Both the position numbers and the translations under genes were made by a program. From a virus: a stretch of DNA of 23,142 nt. Below the pieces are notes generated by a model. The model searched no databases. It saw only the letters and a list, made by a program, of their open reading frames with translations, and was not told where the DNA came from. Location: positions 1 through 23,142 of the IMG/VR virus record IMGVR_UViG_3300034520_000242. One strand, 5' to 3'. Shown here piece after piece: positions 1-8,801 of this stretch. Numbering within the stretch: position 1 is the stretch's first letter; each line of letters starts with the position of its first letter.

Positions 1-419
1 TTTCCATTCTTAACCACATACCGGTTTGCCTCTACTGCAAGTCCACAAAAGCGGTTCTCAAGATAACTTATCTCTGTGGGACCAAAGGAGTTATTGGATG
101 TAGTAAATACAACAGCCTCTGTCCAATAATCCTTATCTGGATTTCGTTTGTGCTCTATTAACCGACAGAGAAGACCCTCGCCGTTTTTCCGTACACCGGC
201 TTGCCCAATATATACCACATTGTCATCAGTTTGATCTGATGTGCCAAATAAAAAGTAAACGCCGCTCTGGGATAAATCGTCTCGGCCTTTGCATTTATCT
301 AGTTCAGTGCGAGGTATCTTGTAAGCAACGCCAGTCCAATTAGCCAAAGTACACTTTATTCTTCCATTTGGTGTGCCATCCATTAAAAACAAATTTATGC
401 TTTTTCCTCTTGCAGCCAC
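1..419 (-). CDS. GIY-YIG nuclease family protein (3'-truncated by window edge)
   Basis: Partial gene of 139 codons that runs off the left edge. The GIY-YIG nuclease signature is visible: GVY at residues 53-55, YIG at 70-72, the family arginine at R86, and a likely metal-binding glutamate at E121 in the context SYLENRF. GIY-YIG domains cut DNA using one metal ion, and the fold is used by homing, repair and restriction enzymes. The start is GTG at 417-419, preceded by GGAGGTGA four bases upstream; no ATG fits better. It begins 26 bases after the hsdR stop, so it is probably the last gene of the same operon and an accessory nuclease of the restriction island. The C-terminal part, which may carry a targeting domain, is outside the window. 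The family call is firm, the role is inferred. Confidence 0.85.
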   Translation of the reverse strand, partial: MAARGKSINLFLMDGTPNGRIKCTLANWTGVAYKIPRTELDKCKGRDDLSQSGVYFLFGTSDQTDDNVVYIGQAGVRKNGEGLLCRLIEHKRNPDKDYWTEAVVFTTSNNSFGPTEISYLENRFCGLAVEANRYVVKNG

Positions 420-445
420 GCTATCACCTCCGTTCAAGTTTGAAG

Positions 446-3400
446 CTAATCAGCATATTTCTTAAAGTTTTCTGCTTGTTCCATTACTTGCTCAAAAACT
501 TCTTCGTCCCACTCAGGTGGATAACCGTTTTCGTATAAAAGAACGGTTAAGTCCATATTAAGCTGATTTTTAATATCATCTCGGGTTGACCAGTCTGCAT
601 ATTGGGCCTTATCATCTACAAGCTCTTTAATTTTTTTAGCAAGTATAAGGCACTTTTCATCCTCATACTTAAACTGATGCTCATCTCGTACTTTAATTAA
701 GATATCAAAGAAAGCCTTTTCTTCAAAAGAAATGCCAAGTTTCTCAAAAGAAGACTTATCATCCTGCAGATCTTGTAAAATTCTAATGAGCTCATTAGAA
801 AGTCCATTGATAAATTCTTCAACAACCTCACTCGTAAACACGAGTTTGTCTCTATTGTTATAACTTTCAACTACTTTTTTCAGTCTTTCATCAAATGCAA
901 TAGCCTTAACTTTGTTTGTTTTTCCATAACTTGATATGGCTTTTCTCAAAAGCTTTAGTAATGCATTGAACTTAGAAATTGGCAGATTAATAGCATCTAA
1001 CTGCTTTTGAAATTCTTCGCTAAACATATCTATAGACTTATTAGCATTGATAATATTTTCAACACCTGTACAGGTAATTGCATCCTGCACCATCTTTTCA
1101 ACTACACGATTCATAGTTTCAGCGTCGGGAGCATTGCCCTTTGTTTGCTTGTATATTATTGAACGAATAGCAAGATAGAATTGTGCCTTAGTTACTTCTT
1201 CATCGGTTAACTCACCAGACGGAAAACAGATTTCATAGGCTGCCTTTAGTTTGCGAGATAAATCCATAAAACGTGTCTCAAGCTCTTTGCTTAACTGTAC
1301 AAACTCTGCTGCTTCATTTAAACAAACCAGTCTTTCAAGCGGTGTACCAGAGTAGAATTTATCAGCATTAAATCCATGTAAAATACCGTCAATTAAGGAT
1401 AAGTGATTACGGAAAACGGAAAGCGATATCTTTATTTCATCGACAGGGCTTTCTTGAGGGCCACCATATACTTTTATGGCCTCGAGCATATCTTCTTTAA
1501 TGCCAATATAATCTACTACCAAGCCTTTATCTTTGCCTTCAAACACACGATTTACACGAGAAATTGTTTGGATCAAAGTATGTTTTTGAATGGGCTTATC
1601 AATGTACATCACCGAAAGTGACGGAACATCAAATCCGGTAATCCACATATCAACGACAATGGCAATCTTAAAGTTTGAGTCATTGTTTTTAAACTGCTTG
1701 TCAAGCTTTGCTCTATACTCTTTGTTGCCACAGAGGTCAAATAGTTCCTTTTCATCATTATCACCTTGTGTCGCAACAAGTTTAATCTTTTCAAGCGGAA
1801 TTAATTTATCAAGCTTTTCTTCGGTTAAAAGCGATTCATCTTCTGCTTTTTTAGGAATATTCCAGTCAGGACGCAGGGCAATAATCTCTTTATATAGGCT
1901 GAATGCAAGCTTTCTATCAGCACAAACAATCATTGCTTTTTGAACTATGGCAGGCTTCTCATTACACAAAGCCTCATAATGATTAACTATATCTGCTGCT
2001 AATCTCTTTAAACGATCCGGGTGACCAAGAAGTTGACGCATTTTGCTCATAGCTCGTTTGCTTTCTTCAACTTGCTCAGGATTAGCACCATTATTAGTAC
2101 ATTTATCGTAATAGGCTTGAATTTCTTTTGCTTGCTCTTCAGATAAAATTACCCTTGCAAGGCGGGGCTCATAAGCGATGCGTACCGTAATACCGTCATC
2201 GCTAGATTCTTTCATTGTATAGCTATCGACCACATCACCAAATACTGCTAAAGTCTCATCTATCGGAGTTCCGGTAAAACCACAATAGGTTGCATTTGGG
2301 AAGGAATCCCTTAAGTACTTGGCAAAACCAAATGTTGTGGTAATACCTTTTTCGGTGATTTTTAGCTTTGAGCCAGTGTTAGTCTGAGTTCTGTGTGCTT
2401 CGTCAGAAATACAAATTATGTTATTTCGATCGGAGATAAGTCCCGTTGACTCACAAAACTTTTGAATGGTTGTTATATATACACCACCGCTAACAGCGCT
2501 GCCTAAAGCCTCCTTTAAATCTTTTCGGCTTTCAATGCTACGAACATTTTTATCGTGTAAATAGCGCTTTGATACTTCGAATAATTCGGATGTTTGAGTG
2601 TCTAAATCCTCACGGTCTGTAATTATGACAATTGTAGGATTTTTAAATGTCTCCCGCTCTCTTAAAGCCAACATTCTGGAAAGGAACAGCATAGTGTAAG
2701 TTTTTCCACAACCTGTTGCGCCGAAATATGTGCCGCCTTTACCGTCACCATGCGGTCTAAGGTGTTTCTTAATATTTGCAAGCATTTTATTTGCAGCAAA
2801 GAACTGAGGATAGCGGGAAATAATTGCAAGGTCTCCCTTGCTCTCATCAGGGTAATAAACGAAATCACGTAAAATGGCTGTAACTCTATCAATAGCAAAA
2901 GCGCCTTTTATCATCGTAAACAATGAACTAATACCATTAGATACTTTTTCGTCATCGTTTGCCTTATTCCATGAATAGTAGTATTCATAAGGTGTAAAAA
3001 TACTTGCAAGTTTATTATTTGCACCATCTGATATAACTGATAAAAAGCAGTATTTCATAAGTTTAGGAATATCACGACAATACCTTTTGTGAATTTGCTC
3101 CCATGCATCATAGATAGTTGTATCTTCTTTTATTGCAGACTTAAACTCAAAAATTGCAATAGGTATACCGTTTATAAATAATAGCAAATCAGGACGACGT
3201 AAACGGCTGCCTTGAACGGAAAGCTGGTTTACAACCTTATAGCTGTTATTGGATGTATTTTCAAAGTCAATGTAATTCACATGAAGAGCTATTTTAGTAG
3301 GGTCGTCACGTTGAAGATCAAAACCTTCATTAATAAGCCAAAAAGCCTCTCTATTTCCTTGATACAAAGGTTCGGAGGGTACTAGCTTAATGTGGCTTAT

Positions 3401-3610
3401 TATCTTCCCAATCTCACTTTCAGTTAATGATGCATTTGCATATTTTTTATTAAGATATGCCTTTAAATCGTCTTCAAGTAAAACATCTTCAAACCGTCTG
3501 TGTAAGGTATCGCCATGCACATAGGTATAACCTTGCGCAACAAAAAGCTCTATGATGGATTTTTCCAGTTGTTCTTCGGTGAATTGTCCGGTTAAAAAGC
3601 TTAAATCCAT
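446..3610 (-). CDS. hsdR: Type I restriction enzyme subunit R (HsdR): ATP-dependent translocase-endonuclease
   Basis: 1054 residues, normal full length for HsdR. An N-terminal PD-(D/E)XK nuclease is visible with D141, E155 and K157 (E-F-K). The SF2 translocase motor follows: Walker A GATGCGKT at 297-304, DEAH at 403-406, TGTP at 446-449, a motif V-like segment (DMWITGFDVPSL) around 654-665, and motif VI QTISRVNR at 681-688. The C-terminal third is helical and should contact the methylase core. In this family HsdR joins the M2S complex, pulls in DNA from an unmethylated site using ATP, and cuts at a distance. The ATG has GGAGG ten bases upstream. The gene starts 21 bases after the hsdS stop and is followed by the GIY-YIG gene. 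No frameshift or missing catalytic residue is seen, so it appears intact. Confidence 0.97.
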   Translation of the reverse strand: MDLSFLTGQFTEEQLEKSIIELFVAQGYTYVHGDTLHRRFEDVLLEDDLKAYLNKKYANASLTESEIGKIISHIKLVPSEPLYQGNREAFWLINEGFDLQRDDPTKIALHVNYIDFENTSNNSYKVVNQLSVQGSRLRRPDLLLFINGIPIAIFEFKSAIKEDTTIYDAWEQIHKRYCRDIPKLMKYCFLSVISDGANNKLASIFTPYEYYYSWNKANDDEKVSNGISSLFTMIKGAFAIDRVTAILRDFVYYPDESKGDLAIISRYPQFFAANKMLANIKKHLRPHGDGKGGTYFGATGCGKTYTMLFLSRMLALRERETFKNPTIVIITDREDLDTQTSELFEVSKRYLHDKNVRSIESRKDLKEALGSAVSGGVYITTIQKFCESTGLISDRNNIICISDEAHRTQTNTGSKLKITEKGITTTFGFAKYLRDSFPNATYCGFTGTPIDETLAVFGDVVDSYTMKESSDDGITVRIAYEPRLARVILSEEQAKEIQAYYDKCTNNGANPEQVEESKRAMSKMRQLLGHPDRLKRLAADIVNHYEALCNEKPAIVQKAMIVCADRKLAFSLYKEIIALRPDWNIPKKAEDESLLTEEKLDKLIPLEKIKLVATQGDNDEKELFDLCGNKEYRAKLDKQFKNNDSNFKIAIVVDMWITGFDVPSLSVMYIDKPIQKHTLIQTISRVNRVFEGKDKGLVVDYIGIKEDMLEAIKVYGGPQESPVDEIKISLSVFRNHLSLIDGILHGFNADKFYSGTPLERLVCLNEAAEFVQLSKELETRFMDLSRKLKAAYEICFPSGELTDEEVTKAQFYLAIRSIIYKQTKGNAPDAETMNRVVEKMVQDAITCTGVENIINANKSIDMFSEEFQKQLDAINLPISKFNALLKLLRKAISSYGKTNKVKAIAFDERLKKVVESYNNRDKLVFTSEVVEEFINGLSNELIRILQDLQDDKSSFEKLGISFEEKAFFDILIKVRDEHQFKYEDEKCLILAKKIKELVDDKAQYADWSTRDDIKNQLNMDLTVLLYENGYPPEWDEEVFEQVMEQAENFKKYAD

Positions 3611-3631
3611 ATCTTTCTTACCTCCGTTCTT

Positions 3632-4753
3632 TTAGGTTTTTGCTGCTTCCTCCAAAGAGCCTTTTATGAGTATAGGGCATATATTTTTTGACAAATCGCT
3701 TAATTTTGAGATATTACTCTTAATCAAATATATTGAATTATAGAAGCTAACCACTGCTTCTTGCTCCTCAAGGCTTGGTAATGGTATTTCAATCTCATAG
3801 AATCTGCTTAATTCTAAACTTGCTCGAATACTACTATCGCTGATAAACCATCCATATCTATCACTTTCGGATCTTGAAAACCATAACATTATATACTCCG
3901 CTAAGACATCATCTGTTTTTGTTTGTAAAACGGAATAGGCTGGTGAGATAATAGCAGGTTCTTCTTCGTGGAATAAGGCAATTCTTATGCATTCATCTCT
4001 ACCTGTCTGCATAGCACTATATGCAAATTGATTTTTCTGAATGATTTTATACTTTGTCAGATCAGTTGAACTTAGATTAGCAACTGATGGTATAAATGTT
4101 TTTTCAATATTTATACCTTGAACATTACTGATTTTTCCATCGCTGTTTCGTATATCTACATCTTCTAGCAATTTTCCAACAGCAACTCTCTTACATTTAT
4201 GCTTGAATTGTTCCAAAGATATAACAATAAGTTTATTTAAGTCCTCAAGCCCTTTTTCATAAACCTTTTGATTTTCTTGCATGGATTTATATATATCTAC
4301 ATATTTCTGCTGTGTCTCAATGGACGGCAAATCAATTTCGATATCACACATATCATCCCAAGAGAAAGTTTCACGAGCGGAACCCCAAGAATTAAACCTT
4401 GCATACCTGTCAAATTCAGGACGGTTAAAATACATATAAAGATAGTCCGAAAGTAGTTCTTCAGTATTAGATACTCTAAAGATTGTAGAAATTGAAGAAA
4501 CTAATAAGTTTTTATTTGTCTTATTATAAGCAAGAGACATTTTATCGCCTCTTCTTGATGTGTCTGCAACAAATGCAAAACAATGTGGTGGTACTATTTT
4601 GTATGATGCCAGATTAACTCCTTCTAAATCTGCTTTTGTGGGAATAAACTCTTTTTGTGTAGAAATTCCAACAACAGCATCCTTACCAAGAGCATTATCT
4701 TTGTTTCTTAAATCTAAAAGTTCAATATAATTACCTAATTTATTCAATCGCAT
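3632..4753 (-). CDS. hsdS: Type I restriction-modification specificity subunit S (HsdS)
   Basis: 373 residues when started at the ATG at 4751-4753, which has AAGGGG seven bases upstream. An in-frame ATG nine codons earlier lacks such a site. The gene overlaps the end of hsdM by 14 bases, a common sign of translational coupling. The protein is visibly two homologous halves. Each starts with a target recognition domain (residues about 26-145 and 212-325), marked by the repeated pattern GI..(Q/E)K.FIP..A.L, then YKI. Each half ends in a conserved spacer helix, near LPSIETQQ (142-149) and LPSLEEQE (325-332). HsdS reads a bipartite DNA target and bridges two HsdM subunits. The recognised sequence cannot be read from the protein alone. 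No second hsdS copy or inverted repeats for shuffling are seen in the window. Confidence 0.93.
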   Translation of the reverse strand: MRLNKLGNYIELLDLRNKDNALGKDAVVGISTQKEFIPTKADLEGVNLASYKIVPPHCFAFVADTSRRGDKMSLAYNKTNKNLLVSSISTIFRVSNTEELLSDYLYMYFNRPEFDRYARFNSWGSARETFSWDDMCDIEIDLPSIETQQKYVDIYKSMQENQKVYEKGLEDLNKLIVISLEQFKHKCKRVAVGKLLEDVDIRNSDGKISNVQGINIEKTFIPSVANLSSTDLTKYKIIQKNQFAYSAMQTGRDECIRIALFHEEEPAIISPAYSVLQTKTDDVLAEYIMLWFSRSESDRYGWFISDSSIRASLELSRFYEIEIPLPSLEEQEAVVSFYNSIYLIKSNISKLSDLSKNICPILIKGSLEEAAKT

Positions 4754-6308
4754 AACCAATCCCCTTAAAGGCAGCTTCAATCATGGCTTGAGATTTTTTT
4801 CCTGCCTGTAAAATCTCTTTCATTTCCTGTTGAATGCGTGCCATTTCTTTTTCATAATCTATTTCTAGATCATGGTCAATAAACTCAATATATTTACTTG
4901 GGGCAAGAGAATAATCCTGTGCACGAATATCTTCAACAGTTGCTGATTTACAAAGTTCTGGAACATCGGAGTAATTCACTCCTGTCTGCCAGTTATTATA
5001 AATTTGTTTGATTTCCGAAATCTGCTCATCATTAAACATTACATATTTTTTTTCATAAACATTTTGATTCCATCTGCGAAGATCCATAAATAATATTTCA
5101 TTTTGTCTATCTCTAAGTTCACGACCATTTAAGCTTCGGGCTTTTTTATTATTGTTGATAATCCAAAGAGTGACCGATATATCTGTGGAATAAAACATAT
5201 CTCGTGGTAGTACAATAATAGCTTCCACTTTATCATTTTCGATTAGCTGTTTTCGAATTTTGTATTCGTCACCATCAGCATTAAGAGCTCCGTTGGCTAG
5301 TAAAAATCCTGCAATACCATTCGTTGTATCAAGCTTCGAGAGCATGTGTAAAATCCATGCATAGTTTGCATTTGATACAGGGGGAACTCCGTAACCCTTC
5401 CATCGATAATCGTCAGTAAGCTCATTTGCTCCACGCCATTTTTTTAGATTAAATGGGGGATTTGCCATTATGAAATCAACTTTATCATCTTTATGCTGAT
5501 CATCAAGAAAAGTAGAAGTTGCAATATCCCCTAGATCATAAGAGATTCCACGGATGGCAAGGTTCATTTTTGCCAATCGCCATGTATCTGGGTTTGATTC
5601 TTGACCAATCACTGAAATTTTCAACCTATTTCCATTATGTCTCTCAACAAACTTTACGGACTGAACAAACATACCGCCTGAACCGCAGCAGGGGTCATAC
5701 ACGCGACCACTGTAAGGTTCTATAAGCTCTGCAATTAGTTTTACAATGCTAGCAGGGGTGTAAAACTCTCCTTTTTCTGCACCAGTGCCAGAGTCGATAG
5801 CGAATAGTTGTAGAAAATATTCATAGACTCTACCGATTAGGTCCTTATCTTCAAACTTTTTTTCATCAATTTTATTTATTTCATCTATTAAGCCTTTAAG
5901 AGCTGATCCTCTGACATTAGAAGTAGCATAAAAGTTTTGAGGCAAAGCACCTTTAAGAGAAGAGTTTGCTTCTTCAATATCAGCCATTGCTTTGTCTAAA
6001 ATCACTGCAATCTCATCGGAGCTTGCATTCTTAACAATGTACGACCATCTTGACGTCTCATTTAAATAAAACACATTTTCTGAAAGATAAAATGATGGTT
6101 TCTCAAGGAATGCAGGGATATCTCCATACTTTTCTTGGATTTCTTTTCTTCTTTTTTCAAATTTATCTCCAGCAAATTTTAAGAAAACAAGCCCCATAAC
6201 AGCGTCGCGATTTTTTTCATTACTTCCTATAGTCCCTCTGAGAGCGTTTCGACAGTTCATTAATATTGTTTCAAGACTTATTTCTTGTTTTGTATTTTTT
6301 TTAGCCAT
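4740..6308 (-). CDS. hsdM: Type I restriction-modification DNA methyltransferase subunit (HsdM)
   Basis: 522 residues from the ATG at 6306-6308, which has a GAGG site eight bases upstream. An in-frame ATG seven codons earlier has no ribosome site. The N-terminal HsdM helical domain (about 8-150) precedes the N6-adenine methyltransferase domain. SAM-binding motif I is DPCCGSGGM at 205-213 and catalytic motif IV is NPPF at 283-286. The C-terminal region (about 470-522) is charged and helical, as expected for contact with HsdS. In this family the protein methylates adenine in both halves of the HsdS target and so protects the carrier DNA. The gene lies 29 bases downstream of the HTH gene and overlaps hsdS by 14 bases. 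All key residues are present, so it should be active. Confidence 0.96.
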   Translation of the reverse strand: MAKKNTKQEISLETILMNCRNALRGTIGSNEKNRDAVMGLVFLKFAGDKFEKRRKEIQEKYGDIPAFLEKPSFYLSENVFYLNETSRWSYIVKNASSDEIAVILDKAMADIEEANSSLKGALPQNFYATSNVRGSALKGLIDEINKIDEKKFEDKDLIGRVYEYFLQLFAIDSGTGAEKGEFYTPASIVKLIAELIEPYSGRVYDPCCGSGGMFVQSVKFVERHNGNRLKISVIGQESNPDTWRLAKMNLAIRGISYDLGDIATSTFLDDQHKDDKVDFIMANPPFNLKKWRGANELTDDYRWKGYGVPPVSNANYAWILHMLSKLDTTNGIAGFLLANGALNADGDEYKIRKQLIENDKVEAIIVLPRDMFYSTDISVTLWIINNNKKARSLNGRELRDRQNEILFMDLRRWNQNVYEKKYVMFNDEQISEIKQIYNNWQTGVNYSDVPELCKSATVEDIRAQDYSLAPSKYIEFIDHDLEIDYEKEMARIQQEMKEILQAGKKSQAMIEAAFKGIGYAIE

Positions 6309-6337
6309 GTAAATAACCTCACTTGTCATATATGTTA

Positions 6338-6550
6338 TTAAACATCATCTGAATCATTTTTCTCAGCTGCGCCGCCTGAACGAATCCATTCATCAACTTC
6401 GGAAATTTTAAATTTCCAGAGCCGTCCTACCTTATGGGCAGGCATGTTGCGATTGTTTATCCACTGCAATACAGTTTCACGGCTTACACCCAGATAATCT
6501 GTAATAGTGTCCATAGAAGACCATTTTTCAATATTTTGATCTTTGCTCAT
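6338..6550 (-). CDS. Excisionase-like winged HTH DNA-binding protein, putative operon regulator
   Basis: 70 residues from the ATG at 6548-6550, which has GGAGG eight bases upstream; a start five codons earlier would place this site inside the coding region. Residues about 10-58 form a MerR/excisionase-type helix-turn-helix: a YLGVSRETVLQWI recognition segment (19-31), then the typical VGRLWKFKISEVDEWI wing and helix (41-56). Such proteins bind DNA as small accessory or regulatory factors. It lies between the ABC-3C ATPase gene (18-base gap) and hsdM (29-base gap), so it may act as a controller that delays or tunes restriction expression. It is too isolated from any recombinase to be called a true excisionase here. 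The fold is clear and the role is inference. Confidence 0.8.
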   Translation of the reverse strand: MSKDQNIEKWSSMDTITDYLGVSRETVLQWINNRNMPAHKVGRLWKFKISEVDEWIRSGGAAEKNDSDDV

Positions 6551-6568
6551 TAAACAAGCCTCCATTTC

Positions 6569-8347
6569 TTATTGGCGAACGCCATTCAAGAATCCGTAAC
6601 GTCCACATGATTCATCTTTAGTAAACCGAATCACATTTGCTTCGCTATAATCTAAATCAGGAATATCATTTTCAACAATAATTACTTGCCCATGGGCTTG
6701 GTTGTCTAATAGGTATTGAAATAACGCAGCCTTCATTGTGTCAGATGCCACACCATCTCCTTTTTCTTTCAGAGAAAGAATAGGGGAGTCGATAATCAAT
6801 AGCTCGGGTGCGTATTTACCCTTATCGTATAGATACTCCATAAGAGAAATAGCAAGTACCGTATTTAAGAAAGCACGATATCCTTTACCATATGTGTTTT
6901 TAGGAGTTCCATTAATAATAATGTCAAAGGAACTTGGATCTAAATAAGCTGAACTATATGCATCAAATTTACATGATTCAAGTACTCTGTTTAGATAGCT
7001 GTCCAATGTAGCTATGATGTCGCGACTAAAGTAGTTCTTAATTTTGAACTCTACCTCTGATTCTTCTTCTATCATTGCTTCAAATAATTCAGATTTCATT
7101 GTTGTTTCATATTTACTAATAACCACTGATTCATTACGTATTTCAATGGCTCTTCGATAATCATATAAAGTTGCTTTAAGCGCAGCAATTTTTGGCTTTA
7201 ATTCATCCTTTATAAGTAATTCAACATCTGATTTTTCACTATTTAACGTAGCAAGTTTAGATTCAAGTACTGACCGTTCCTTTATCAGATCTTGCTCAGC
7301 TTCCACTAAATCATCTAATTGAAGTTGAATCCTATGGAGCTCAGCGTGTGATGCCTCTGCATAAGTAGCTTCTTTTTGTAAAGAAGGTATACTGCTGTCA
7401 CAGAACGGGCATTTAGAATTTGGATGCATATTTCTTTTATGCAGCTCACCCTCAACAATAAAAGTCAATCTTTTAATATCAGATGCATATTGACTCTTCA
7501 AAGCTTGGTACCGGTTATACAGAGTATTGCATTCAGCCAATTGTTCGCTGACAACATAAATTTCTTTTAAAAGTTGTTTGCTTCGGTTGACAAAATCAGT
7601 TATTTTTGCTTCTGTTTCGGCGATTTCAGCAAGTACATTCTCTACTTTCTCTTGAAGGTACTCTTCATCTCCGACTGGAAGTTTGTTCAGTTCATTTTTA
7701 CGTTCAGCAAAATCAGATAATCTTTTGTTAATGTAATCAACAACAGCCTTTTTTCGAGCTTCTTTTATCTTTTTTTCTTCCTTTGGATCGGAGTCAGCAA
7801 AATCTTGACCGGTAATCAAAAAGAAGAGGGCAGAAAGAGCAGCAGTATGTGCGGTATTTTGCTTTGGTAACAGTATAGAAGGCTCTTGAAAAACAACGGA
7901 TTCCTTAATGAGAAACATGTGTGAGAAAGTTCTCCAGGTAAGACGCTGTTTATCATACCTTGAGTTTTTGATAATAAAATGCTCCTCGTCAATACCTATA
8001 AGCCTTAACCATACATCACTGATATTCTTTTTTCCGCTAGTTCTATAGTCTCCAGACTCAATCCTGTGATCGTTACTATGAACTTTGATTTTATTAGAAT
8101 CTATCTCGCGATCAAATGTAATGCTACCATTATCTGTATCAACAATTATTTTGATATTATTGTAGCCTGTCTTCCTATCAAAACGAATATTATCACTGCC
8201 AAATAAGTAGTCGATACATTCTAAGATATAACTTTTTCCGGTATTTGATGGACCGCAGATAATATTTAATCCTTCATCAAATTCTAAAACTGAGGGTTCA
8301 TTGCCATTACCGGAAACAATCAGCTTTTTTATATAAAAGTTAGGCAT
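6569..8347 (-). CDS. ABC-3C system ATPase, SMC/Rad50-like (DUF3732-type)
   Basis: 592 residues. Walker A GPSNTGKS is at 32-39. A long coiled-coil-rich middle (about 190-400) is interrupted by a zinc-hook-like CPFC at 313-316. The second half has an ABC-signature-like stretch YGKGYRAF (486-493) and a Walker B LLIIDSP (516-522). This is the architecture of Rad50/SMC-related ABC ATPases, and the match to DUF3732 is by recalled similarity. In ABC-3C conflict systems such an ATPase is encoded with a middle component and a variable C-terminal-domain protein and is proposed to sense invading nucleic acid or its processing. The start ATG has AGGAGG nine bases upstream; the gap to the middle-component gene is four bases. 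The protein looks intact. The family call is good; mechanism and trigger are unknown. Confidence 0.85.
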   Translation of the reverse strand: MPNFYIKKLIVSGNGNEPSVLEFDEGLNIICGPSNTGKSYILECIDYLFGSDNIRFDRKTGYNNIKIIVDTDNGSITFDREIDSNKIKVHSNDHRIESGDYRTSGKKNISDVWLRLIGIDEEHFIIKNSRYDKQRLTWRTFSHMFLIKESVVFQEPSILLPKQNTAHTAALSALFFLITGQDFADSDPKEEKKIKEARKKAVVDYINKRLSDFAERKNELNKLPVGDEEYLQEKVENVLAEIAETEAKITDFVNRSKQLLKEIYVVSEQLAECNTLYNRYQALKSQYASDIKRLTFIVEGELHKRNMHPNSKCPFCDSSIPSLQKEATYAEASHAELHRIQLQLDDLVEAEQDLIKERSVLESKLATLNSEKSDVELLIKDELKPKIAALKATLYDYRRAIEIRNESVVISKYETTMKSELFEAMIEEESEVEFKIKNYFSRDIIATLDSYLNRVLESCKFDAYSSAYLDPSSFDIIINGTPKNTYGKGYRAFLNTVLAISLMEYLYDKGKYAPELLIIDSPILSLKEKGDGVASDTMKAALFQYLLDNQAHGQVIIVENDIPDLDYSEANVIRFTKDESCGRYGFLNGVRQ

Positions 8348-8351
8348 TTCA

Positions 8352-8801
8352 TTAATCCTCCTGTAGCGAATATATGGAGCGTCTATTTATAAAATTTAAA
8401 ATCTTACGCTCGGTTTTATTAGATATGAATTCCCGCGCCAAGCTCACAGCTCGACGGTATGCGGTCGCATAATCACTTGATAAATATTCGCTATAATTCA
8501 ACCCTTTTTGGTTAGCGCAATATGTAAAACCTTTTTCAGTTGAGTTTACTTTTATAAGGTCATCAACCACCAGTTGTTTAATTGCCTTTGTTATGAGTTC
8601 GCGACGTAAGGTGAACTCACTGAATTTATAGTTATTATCCCCATGTAGGTTTTCGTCAGAAATACCAAATTCTCTTCCGTAAATTGAAATAAAATCTATT
8701 GCAGCAAGCATGTCTGCACTAAAACTTTGATTTCTTGAAGTCTCTAGTATAAGCAAAATACGTAGGGATGCTTCAAATGGTGTATTATATAATTTACTCA
8801 T
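8352..8801 (-). CDS. ABC-3C system middle component
   Basis: 149 residues from the ATG at 8799-8801. This start overlaps the stop of the preceding gene by eight bases (ATGAGTAA) and has a G-rich AGGGGGTGGG site upstream; an upstream in-frame ATG would force a long overlap. The protein begins MSKLYNTPFEASLRILLIL, an opening I recognise from middle components of ABC-three-component systems. It is predicted to be alpha-helical with winged-helix-like features: a helix rich region (about 10-75), then the ELITKAIKQLVVDDLIKV segment (68-85) that resembles a wing-containing DNA-binding or adaptor fold. It likely bridges the ATPase and the C-terminal-domain protein. The family assignment rests on similarity recalled from the sequence and on gene order. 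No catalytic residues are seen. Confidence 0.75.
   Translation of the reverse strand: MSKLYNTPFEASLRILLILETSRNQSFSADMLAAIDFISIYGREFGISDENLHGDNNYKFSEFTLRRELITKAIKQLVVDDLIKVNSTEKGFTYCANQKGLNYSEYLSSDYATAYRRAVSLAREFISNKTERKILNFINRRSIYSLQED

Noticed and set aside
1403-1943. Plus-strand open frames of 72 and 117 codons inside hsdR
   Set aside because: They are antisense to a well-conserved part of HsdR (translocase motifs), have no ribosome sites and no recognisable domain.
3632-4753. Phase-variable hsdS (invertible target recognition domains)
   Set aside because: Only one hsdS is present and no inverted repeats or recombinase gene are seen beside it; the two halves differ in the normal way of a bipartite HsdS.
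6338-6550. True phage or ICE excisionase
   Set aside because: No integrase or recombinase gene lies near and the gene is embedded in a restriction operon; a regulator is more likely.
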